Part shown: piece after piece, positions 15,664-22,072 of the stretch
How the letters are laid out: each line of letters starts with the position of its first letter
Position numbering within the stretch: the first letter of the stretch is position 1
Source of the DNA: Candidatus Stahliibacteriota bacterium
Lineage (GTDB): Bacteria; Hydrothermota; Tepidihabitantia; SM23-42
Assembly (NCBI GenBank): GCA_004376785.1
Contig: SOIY01000282.1
Coordinates: forward strand, 1-26,468
DNA: 26,468 bases
Reading direction: 5' to 3'
Notes under the pieces: model-generated
What the model was told of the DNA's origin: nothing
The model's database searches: none
What the model saw: the letters and a program-made list of their open reading frames with translations, nothing else
Translations under genes and position numbers: made by a program

Positions 15664-16742
15664 ATTACAAATGCCAAATGCCAAATGACACATACCAAAT
15701 GACAAATAAGCAAAAGATGTTAAAACCTAAGGTGGTCATTTCTGGTATTGGTACAGGTGGGCATTATTTTCCTGCTATTGTGGTTGCAAAAGAATTATTA
15801 AGGCGGAAGGTTGAAGTGATTATTCTTGTAAGGAAAGGATTTTTTGAAGAAGAGATTGCCAGGACGTATGGTCTAAAAACCTTTGCAATAAATGCAAGAG
15901 CATTTTATGGCAAATCTATATTCTGTAAAATTTTATCTATATTTTACATTATTTATTCAGTCTTGCTTCTTAACACTATGACTAAACGGGTGGCTGGTAT
16001 AGCTTTTGGTGGTTTTGGTGCGTTGCCTCTGCTCATCTCATGTTTTATTAATCGTAGTTCCTTTTACCTTTTTGAACCGAATCGAATTCCTGGGCGGGCA
16101 ACAAAATTATTTGCGTCAAGAGCAAAAAAGGTATTTTTGGGATTACCTCTTGCAACTAAATTAAAAGGTGATTTTATTATCACAGGTATACCTGTTAGGA
16201 GAGAATTTAAAACATATGTTAAAGATTACCGAAGGAAAATTAGGTCTCAAAAACAGATTCTTTTTTTAGGCGGTAGTCAAGGAGCCCGAAGATTGAACAG
16301 CCTTGCATTAGAGATTCAAGGAATTCTGCCAAAGAAATATCAAATAGTCATTATCTGTGGAAAACGCGATTTTAATTGGGTAAATAGCAGACGTAATGGG
16401 AGGACTAAAGTGATTCCGTTTACACCTTCACTCTGGGAAGAAATGCAGGATGCAGATGCAATAGTTTCACGATCTGGAGCGCTCGCCGGCTATGAGATTT
16501 TACTTTCAAACAAACCTGTGGTATTTATACCCTTTCCTTTTGCCGTTGACAATCATCAATACTATAATGCCGAATATTTTACAGGCGTTGGAGATGCCAT
16601 TCTGTTAGAGGAGAAGAATCTCACGAAGGAATTGCTTGTCCAAAGGATTGAAGAGATGTTACATACAAAAGTAAAAAAGAAAGGTAAAATTATCCTGGAT
16701 GCAGAGAAAAGGATCGCAGACGTGATTATGAAGGAGAACTGA
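15660..16742 (+). CDS. murG: Lipid II-forming GlcNAc transferase MurG, with repeat-encoded N-terminus
   Basis: MurG adds GlcNAc to lipid I at the inner membrane surface. The GT-B fold signatures are ISGIGTGGHYFPAIVVA (glycine loop), FGGFGALPLLIS, FEPNRIPGRATKLF (usual EQN reads EPN), LGGSQGARRLNSL, SRSGALAGYE and NHQYYNAEYF. The N-terminal 19 residues, MNYKCQMPNDTYQMTNKQK, are translated dispersed repeat; the normal protein begins at M20 (ATG 15717). I start at ATG 15660 because it overlaps the ftsW stop (ATGA) and has AAAGAGG 5 nt upstream, whereas ATG 15717 has no ribosome site. Start certainty is moderate, identity high. The next gene is murC after another repeat. Confidence 0.93.
   Translation: MNYKCQMPNDTYQMTNKQKMLKPKVVISGIGTGGHYFPAIVVAKELLRRKVEVIILVRKGFFEEEIARTYGLKTFAINARAFYGKSIFCKILSIFYIIYSVLLLNTMTKRVAGIAFGGFGALPLLISCFINRSSFYLFEPNRIPGRATKLFASRAKKVFLGLPLATKLKGDFIITGIPVRREFKTYVKDYRRKIRSQKQILFLGGSQGARRLNSLALEIQGILPKKYQIVIICGKRDFNWVNSRRNGRTKVIPFTPSLWEEMQDADAIVSRSGALAGYEILLSNKPVVFIPFPFAVDNHQYYNAEYFTGVGDAILLEEKNLTKELLVQRIEEMLHTKVKKKGKIILDAEKRIADVIMKEN
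15663..15709 (+). repeat. CAAAT-type repeat inside the 5' end of murG
   Basis: Units of the form CCAAATGCCAAATGACA lie in frame between the coupled start of murG and its conserved first strand. Positions 15678-15709 match 13108-13139 at 30 of 32 positions. The copy lacks the hairpin core found in the other two forward elements, so it is a partial copy. Its length leaves the reading frame into MurG open. Confidence 0.75.
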
Positions 16743-16743
16743 T

Positions 16744-16935
16744 ATGAGAAATACTAAATACGAAATCCTAAATACTAAACAAATTCAAATCACTAAAATA
16801 CAAAACTCAAAACGGTATAATATCGATTTTGAACATTTGAATCCAGCCCATCGAAAGATAGGCTGGATGAATTTAGAATTTAAAGATTATTTAGGATTTA
16901 GTCCTAAACTTGATTCAGGATTGATATTAGTGCTT
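16744..16935 (+). repeat. Dispersed repeat between murG and murC, readable as a leader frame
   Basis: The 218-nt gap before murC starts with AAATACTAAATACGAAAT-type units. It contains a 28-nt hairpin at 16841-16868: ATCCAGCC pairs with GGCTGGAT, with an inner ATC/GAT and a GAAA loop. Size and skeleton match the cores at 13140-13167 and 270-243 (ATCC, GC, CATC, GAT, GGAT at the same places). A frame from ATG 16744, with AAGGAG at 16731-16736, reads through the whole gap and ends at TAA 16969-16971, 11 nt inside murC. The 75-residue product resembles no protein family and is best seen as translated repeat. Confidence 0.65.
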
Positions 16936-16955
16936 CACCGAGCGATAGCGAGGTG
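16936..16955 (+). promoter_or_regulatory. Hairpin covering the murC ribosome binding site
   Basis: CACC (16936-16939) can pair with GGTG (16952-16955), followed by two G-A mismatches and a GC/GC pair closed by GATA. The 3' arm holds GAGGTG (16950-16955), a good Shine-Dalgarno sequence 5 nt before the murC ATG. Ribosomes reading the upstream repeat frame would pass through and open this hairpin. The stem is short, so the effect may be modest. Confidence 0.45.
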
Positions 16956-16960
16956 TATCA

Positions 16961-18325
16961 ATGTTTGGTAAAACTGAGTATATCCATTTTGTCGGGATTG
17001 GTGGTATTGGAATGAGCGGCCTTGCGATCATTCTGCGTAATATTAAATTCAAGGTTTCTGGTTCAGATATTCAGCGTTCAGAAATAACTAAGAGTTTAGA
17101 AAAAATCGGTATAAAAATAACTTATCGCCATAGAAAAGAAAATATTTCTGGCGCTGATGTCGTTGTTTATTCAACCGCGATTAAACAGGATAATCCAGAA
17201 CTTGCTGAGGCACGAAGAATTAGTATTCCTGTAATACATCGTAGTGAACTACTTGCTGAATTAACACGAATGAAGATCGCTATCTGCATCTCAGGTACTC
17301 ATGGTAAAACAACAACGACATCAATAATCGACGAAGTATTACAAAAAGGAGGTTTGTCTCCCACAACAGTTGTAGGTGGTATTATAAAGGGTAAAAGCCA
17401 GGCAAGGTTTGGCAAAGGAGATTATTTGGTATGTGAAGCAGATGAATCAGATAAATCATTCCTGAAACTTTTTCCATCTTATGCTGTAATTACAAATATT
17501 GAAGCTGAACATCTTGATTATTATAAGGATTTAGATGAGATTAAAAATCATTTTACCTATTTTGCTAATCATGTGCCATTCTGGGGCGGTGTATTTTTGG
17601 GTGCTGATTCAGTTGGCACGTTAGAGATAAAAGATAGGATTCATCGAAGGACTATTACATATGGGTTGAATGAGAATGCTGAACTCAGGGCTGTGAACAT
17701 AAGAAAGAATAAAATTAGTTGTTCTTTTGAAGTTAGATATCTAAATAAATCAGTAGGTAAGTTTAAGATTAATTTATTAGGCAAACACAACATTAATAAT
17801 ACACTTGCGGCAATAGGTATTGGATTGGAATTAGGTATTCCTGCTTTAAAAATAAAGAAAGCATTGGAGATGTTCAGTGGTGTTCATCGTCGTATAGAAT
17901 ATCTTGGCGATATTAAGGGAACAAAGATCTTTGATGATTATGGACATCATCCTACCGAGATCGCAGTTACATTGCAGACCATACGCGAATATTATCCGAA
18001 TACAAGAATCATATCTATATTTCAACCGCATCGGTATACACGCACCTACTATTTGTTTAATGAGTTTGCCTTTTCATTCTTTTATGCAGATATTGTGATT
18101 GTCACTGAGATATATTCAGCTCATGAGATTCCTATTCCTGGTGTTAGTGGTGAATCACTGACAAAGAGAATTAGTAAGGAACAGGAAGATATCCATTTTA
18201 TGCCTGATTTTGACGATATTGTTAACTTCTTAAAAAAGATTATACGGAAGAATGATATTATTGTTATTCAGGGTGCCGGTAATATCAACCAGATTGCAAA
18301 GAGATTAATAAAGGAATTAAAATGA
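16961..18325 (+). CDS. murC: UDP-MurNAc:L-alanine ligase MurC
   Basis: MurC attaches the first amino acid of the stem peptide. It begins with the dinucleotide-like loop VGIGGIGMSGLA, then VVVYSTAIKQDNPEL. The P-loop GTHGKTTTT begins at about residue 112, followed by CEADESDKSFL, NIEAEHLDYY, GKHNINNTLAA, FSGVHRRIEYLG, and the catalytic-domain DDYGHHPTEI. Length 454 is typical. ATG 16961 is preceded by GAGGTG at the right distance, inside a small hairpin. The stop overlaps murB by 4 nt (ATGA). Gene order murG-murC-murB follows the standard cluster. Confidence 0.96.
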   Translation: MFGKTEYIHFVGIGGIGMSGLAIILRNIKFKVSGSDIQRSEITKSLEKIGIKITYRHRKENISGADVVVYSTAIKQDNPELAEARRISIPVIHRSELLAELTRMKIAICISGTHGKTTTTSIIDEVLQKGGLSPTTVVGGIIKGKSQARFGKGDYLVCEADESDKSFLKLFPSYAVITNIEAEHLDYYKDLDEIKNHFTYFANHVPFWGGVFLGADSVGTLEIKDRIHRRTITYGLNENAELRAVNIRKNKISCSFEVRYLNKSVGKFKINLLGKHNINNTLAAIGIGLELGIPALKIKKALEMFSGVHRRIEYLGDIKGTKIFDDYGHHPTEIAVTLQTIREYYPNTRIISIFQPHRYTRTYYLFNEFAFSFFYADIVIVTEIYSAHEIPIPGVSGESLTKRISKEQEDIHFMPDFDDIVNFLKKIIRKNDIIVIQGAGNINQIAKRLIKELK

Positions 18326-19206
18326 AAAATCCTTTTGAGGCAATAACTGGAATTAAAATTATAAAGGATGAACCGATATCAAAACATACATCATTTCATA
18401 TTGGAGGTAATGCGAAATTTTTTGTTAGAATTTATTCAATCAGGGCTTTAAAAAGAATTTTAAAAATTATGAAGAAAAGGAAAATGAAATATTTTGTAAT
18501 TGGAGCCGGGACCAATGTACTGGTTAGTGATAAAGGATTTCCAGGTGTGGTTATTAAACTTAATGGGTTTTTTACGAAGATAAAGAGAAGAGGAAATTTG
18601 TTCTATTGCGGTGGAGGTGTATTGATTGACAGGCTTTTAATGAACGTGGGTGAACAGGGATATGGGGGAGCCGAGTTTCTTGCTGGCATTCCAGGTACTG
18701 TTGGCGGTAGTATTATGGGAAATGCTGGTGCATTTGGTAGATCATTTGCAGAAATTGTTGATGAGATTACTATTATTACCCAGAAAATTATAGAACAAAA
18801 TTTAGATAATAAGAGAATCGGTTTTGGTTATAGAAATTCTAAGCTCAAAAATGGAACAATAATTATTTTGGCAAAAATCAGGTTTGCTAAAAAAAGACGA
18901 AAAAATATTATGGCTGAAATTAAAAGAAACTTAAAGTATCGCTGGCAGCGGCAACCTGTAGGATATTCAGCTGGTTCGTTCTTTAAGAACCCTTTACCAT
19001 ATTCTGCTGGTAAATTAATTGAGGAGTGTGGTTTAAAGGGATTAAGGGTTGGTGATGCAGAAGTTAGCACAAAGCACGGAAATTTTATTATTAATCGAGG
19101 AAAAGCAAAATCATCCGATGTTATTGAGTTAGCAAAAAGAATCAAAAAAATTATCAGGGATAGAAAAGGAATATCACTAAAACAGGAGGTAAAGATATTA
19201 AACTAA
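18322..19206 (+). CDS. murB: UDP-N-acetylenolpyruvoylglucosamine reductase MurB
   Basis: MurB reduces UDP-GlcNAc-enolpyruvate to UDP-MurNAc with NADPH, using bound FAD. The FAD domain shows HTSFHIGGNAKFFV, VIGAGTNVLVSDKGFPG, and AGIPGTVGGSIMGNAGAFG. The substrate domain has GYRNSKLK, the catalytic SAGSFFKNP serine region, and AGKLIEECGLKG, and the end is VSTKHGNFIIN with LKQEVKIL. Length 294 and the arrangement fit type II MurB (as in Gram-positives and Thermotoga). It overlaps murC by 4 nt. The final codons contain AGGAGGT (19184-19190), the ribosome site for the next gene. Confidence 0.95.
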   Translation: MKNPFEAITGIKIIKDEPISKHTSFHIGGNAKFFVRIYSIRALKRILKIMKKRKMKYFVIGAGTNVLVSDKGFPGVVIKLNGFFTKIKRRGNLFYCGGGVLIDRLLMNVGEQGYGGAEFLAGIPGTVGGSIMGNAGAFGRSFAEIVDEITIITQKIIEQNLDNKRIGFGYRNSKLKNGTIIILAKIRFAKKRRKNIMAEIKRNLKYRWQRQPVGYSAGSFFKNPLPYSAGKLIEECGLKGLRVGDAEVSTKHGNFIINRGKAKSSDVIELAKRIKKIIRDRKGISLKQEVKILN

Positions 19207-19538
19207 CAGCAGTAGCTATCATAATTATGGTTAGCGTAATTCTTTTCATCAGACTGTTTAAGAATAGGGAGGTTTATATATCCCTGGCTGAGGTTATTCC
19301 AGAAGCAAGGATAATATCGCAAGAGGAGGGAATAATCGAATATAAAGGTGTACAGTATATTTTAGGAGTTAATAATTTGAAAAAGAGAAAGCATTTAATA
19401 GAGTCATTAAAATTATTGGATATTGAAAATCCATGCATTGTGGATTTAAGATTCAACACACAGGTTATTATAAAAAAGGGATCTGGTTTTGAAAAACATA
19501 ACCAGGGTCCTAAAAGTGTGCAATCAAGGAGGAACTAA
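19197..19538 (+). CDS. ftsQ: Minimal FtsQ/DivIB-like protein lacking POTRA
   Basis: A single-pass membrane protein of 113 residues sits at the ftsQ locus between murB and ftsA. The C-terminal half, EYKGVQYILGVNN ... CIVDLRFNTQVIIKK (about 48-94), matches the closing strand pattern of the FtsQ beta domain, whose family end is typically iDLRy-x-x-x-V-x-V. Normal FtsQ is about 250 residues with a POTRA domain after the anchor; here there is no room for one. With the first ATG (19227) the membrane segment is cut to about nine residues. Starting at ATT 19197, six nt after a perfect AGGAGGT, gives KLTAVAIIIMVSVILFIRLFK, a proper signal anchor. That start is inferred. It overlaps murB by 10 nt and ftsA by 1 nt. 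Confidence 0.65.
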   Translation: MKLTAVAIIIMVSVILFIRLFKNREVYISLAEVIPEARIISQEEGIIEYKGVQYILGVNNLKKRKHLIESLKLLDIENPCIVDLRFNTQVIIKKGSGFEKHNQGPKSVQSRRN

Positions 19539-20770
19539 TGCCAAAAAGGGAAAGAATTGTTGGTGTGGATCTTGGGACGACAAAGGTTGCTGCGATAATT
19601 GCTGATGTTGACAACAGCACATTAAAGGTTGTTGGCGTCGGTTCGACCCCTTCGTATGGATTGAAAAGGGGAGTGATTATAAATCTGGAGAAAGCGGTAG
19701 AATCGATAAGAAAAGCAGTTGAAGAGGCTTCGAGAATGGCTGGATTTAAGGTTGATGCCTGTTATGCAGGAATTTCTGGATCGCATATCGAAAGTATAAA
19801 TGCCCATGCAATGATTGCGACCTCAAAAATAGGAGGAGTAATTTCAAAACGTGACATTGAGAGAGTAATTGAACAAGCACAGGCAATTGTTCTGCCACTT
19901 GACCGTGAAATTATTCATGCTATACCGATTGAATACATAGTCGATAATGAGAAAGGTATAAAGAACCCAGTTGGAATGAGTGGCGTTAAATTAGAAGCTG
20001 AGGTTCACATCGTAACTGCTGCAATTGCATCAGCACAAAATATCTATACTGCCCTGGAAAGGGCTGGATTAAAAGTCAAGGATCTTGTTCTCCAGCCGTT
20101 GGCTTCGTCTTATTCAGTTCTACAGCCTGATGAGATTGATCTTGGTGTATGCCTTTTAGACATAGGTGGAGGAACTACTGATCTCGCAATCTTTTATGAT
20201 GGTGCAATTAGACACACCCAGGTAATACCACTTGGTGGCGAATATATAACGAATGATATTACTATTGGTATCCGGACTCCATATAAGCAGGCTGAGGCAA
20301 CAAAAAAGAAATATGCCACCCTTTCAATAACACCAGAGGAAAAGAAAGAAGAGATTGAGGTTCCTGGTATTGGTGGTCGAAAGGACCGTTCTATTACCAA
20401 GGAGCAGCTTTATTCAATCGTCAGTCCACGAGTAGAGGAGATTTTAATGATAACTAATAAGGAGATAAAAAAGAGTGGATTTGCTGATGTGCTTGCAGCT
20501 GGTGTTGTTATAACAGGCGGTACAGCAAGACTGAAAGGTTTAGCTAATATGGCAGAAGAGGTTTTTAATCTACCAGTAAAAATTGGTATTCCTAAAAAGA
20601 TTGGTGGACTTACTGATATTATTCTTGACCCGATATATGCGACTGGCGTAGGATTGATTCTTTACGGCTATGAGAAGAAGAATGTAACTTTGATTCAGAG
20701 AACAAAGGGCGTTGGTATATTTGATGCCCTTAAAAAACGATTTGAAGATTGGTTTAAAAAATATTTTTAA
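19538..20770 (+). CDS. ftsA: Cell division actin homologue FtsA
   Basis: FtsA tethers FtsZ to the membrane and recruits later division proteins. The actin-fold phosphate loop is VGVDLGTTKVAAIIAD (residues 7-22). The inserted 1C domain contains VDACYAGISGSHI. The second phosphate region is LLDIGGGTTDLAIF (about 206-219), and adenosine-binding VITGGTARLKGL lies near 328-339. The last 15 residues, ALKKRFEDWFKKYF, form the amphipathic membrane-targeting helix. Length 410 is normal. AGGAGG precedes the ATG, which overlaps the ftsQ-like stop (TAATG). Confidence 0.97.
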   Translation: MPKRERIVGVDLGTTKVAAIIADVDNSTLKVVGVGSTPSYGLKRGVIINLEKAVESIRKAVEEASRMAGFKVDACYAGISGSHIESINAHAMIATSKIGGVISKRDIERVIEQAQAIVLPLDREIIHAIPIEYIVDNEKGIKNPVGMSGVKLEAEVHIVTAAIASAQNIYTALERAGLKVKDLVLQPLASSYSVLQPDEIDLGVCLLDIGGGTTDLAIFYDGAIRHTQVIPLGGEYITNDITIGIRTPYKQAEATKKKYATLSITPEEKKEEIEVPGIGGRKDRSITKEQLYSIVSPRVEEILMITNKEIKKSGFADVLAAGVVITGGTARLKGLANMAEEVFNLPVKIGIPKKIGGLTDIILDPIYATGVGLILYGYEKKNVTLIQRTKGVGIFDALKKRFEDWFKKYF

Positions 20771-20784
20771 AAAGGAGGATGTTT

Positions 20785-21894
20785 ATGTTGGAATTGGTCG
20801 AAGAACCAAAATATATTGCTAAAATAAAAATGATTGGTGTTGGTGGAGCAGGATGTAATACGATTAACTATGCACAGGGATATGGTATTGAAGGTGTTGA
20901 GTGTGTTGCAGTTAATACTGATGCACAGGTTCTAAAAGTGTGTGTGTCATCTGAAAAACTTCAAATTGGTCAAAATCTAACTCAAGGATTAGGTGCTGGA
21001 GGTGATCCAGAAATCGGGCGCAAGGCAGGCGAGGAATCACGAGAACAGATCAGGGATGTACTAAGAGATGCAGATATGATTTTTATTACGTGTGGTGAAG
21101 GCGGTGGAACTGGAACTGGTGTATCACCTTTGATAGCTGAAGAGGCAAAGAACCTCGGTGCGCTAGTCATCGCAGTGGTGACTAAACCTTTTGATTATGA
21201 GGGCGTATGGCGAATGGCGAACGCAGAGAAAGGGATCGAAGACTTACATGAGAACGTGGATACATTAATCTGCATTCCTAACCAGAAACTGATTGCTGTG
21301 TCGTCAAAAGAACAGTCTATAGTTGAAGCCTTTAAATTAGGCAATATGGTTTTGTTCAATGCAATAAAGGGTATTGCAGAAATGATTACCAGACCTGGTT
21401 TGATTAATCTGGATTTTGCTGATATAAGGACTGCAATGATTGAGAAAGGTACTGCAGTGATGGGATTGGGTATTGCTGAAGGAGAGAATCGAGCGATTCA
21501 GGCAGCTCAATCTGCAATCTCTTCTCCGCTGCTCGATGATATTTCAATTAAGGGCGCAAGAGGACTTCTTATTAATATTGCTGGTGGAGAAGATTTGACA
21601 CTCGCTGAAACAAACGAAGCAGCTTCTTTAATTGTAGCAGAAACAGACAGTCAACCAAAGGTGATAACTGGTGTTGTCGTTGATGAGAAGCTTGGGGATA
21701 AAATACAGGTGATGGTAGTAGCAACCGGCATAAAAGAAAATGTTAAAGATGAAGCACTCGACCTTATAGGTAAAAGAGAAAATCTTGAGTTCCCAACATT
21801 CAAAAGACGCGAGGTTAAAAAAGCTGGAAAGGAACGGGTTTATAATGAAAATGACTTAGAAGTACCAACATTTTTAAGGAGACAGATAGACTGA
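20785..21894 (+). CDS. ftsZ: Cell division tubulin homologue FtsZ with doubled C-terminal peptide motif
   Basis: FtsZ is the GTPase that forms the division ring. GVGGAGCNT (18-26), the tubulin signature GGGTGTG (106-112) followed by VSP, and the synergy-loop segment NLDFADIRTAM are intact. I start at ATG 20785 because AAGGAGG (20772-20778) abuts the in-frame ATG at 20779 but lies 6 nt from 20785. After the globular domain there is almost no disordered linker. Instead LEFPTFKRRE (about 334-343) is followed 14 residues later by the canonical C-terminal peptide LEVPTFLRRQID at the end. Both resemble the FtsA/MinC/ZipA-binding tail. The ftsZ stop ends the division cluster. Confidence 0.97.
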   Translation: MLELVEEPKYIAKIKMIGVGGAGCNTINYAQGYGIEGVECVAVNTDAQVLKVCVSSEKLQIGQNLTQGLGAGGDPEIGRKAGEESREQIRDVLRDADMIFITCGEGGGTGTGVSPLIAEEAKNLGALVIAVVTKPFDYEGVWRMANAEKGIEDLHENVDTLICIPNQKLIAVSSKEQSIVEAFKLGNMVLFNAIKGIAEMITRPGLINLDFADIRTAMIEKGTAVMGLGIAEGENRAIQAAQSAISSPLLDDISIKGARGLLINIAGGEDLTLAETNEAASLIVAETDSQPKVITGVVVDEKLGDKIQVMVVATGIKENVKDEALDLIGKRENLEFPTFKRREVKKAGKERVYNENDLEVPTFLRRQID

Positions 21895-21907
21895 AATTAA
21901 TATGTAC

Positions 21908-22009
21908 AAATCCCAAATTACAAATTCCAAACATATAATATAAACTGAATAAGTTTAAATATTGGAATTTAGTAATTGTTTGGATTTTAGGGCTTGGAAC
22001 TTGGGATTT
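21908..22009. repeat. Palindromic pair of CAAAT-type repeats between ftsZ and trxB
   Basis: AAATCCCAA (21908-21916) is the exact complement of TTGGGATTT (22001-22009). AATTACAAATTCCAA (21916-21930) pairs with 21962-21977 with a single extra base. The element therefore consists of two oppositely oriented copies of the same repeat type seen elsewhere in the window. Unlike the copies in the mur region, it is not read through: the frame from ATG 21903 stops after about 13 codons. It may act as a weak terminator after ftsZ. The rest of the gap to 22073 shows only the AGGAG site of trxB. Confidence 0.6.
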
Positions 22010-22072
22010 AACTTAATTAATAGCGAGGTATTTTTTTGAAACTGTTCAGGCTATCATAATTCAGGAGAACAA

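Noticed and set aside
16069..16090. MurG inactivated by loss of the EQN motif
   Set aside because: FEPN keeps the glutamate and asparagine, and all other substrate and phosphate-binding motifs are present; a tolerated substitution is more likely.
16744..16971. A stand-alone 75-residue gene between murG and murC
   Set aside because: The product is translated repeat with a hairpin in the middle and matches no family. It is kept only as a possible coupling frame.
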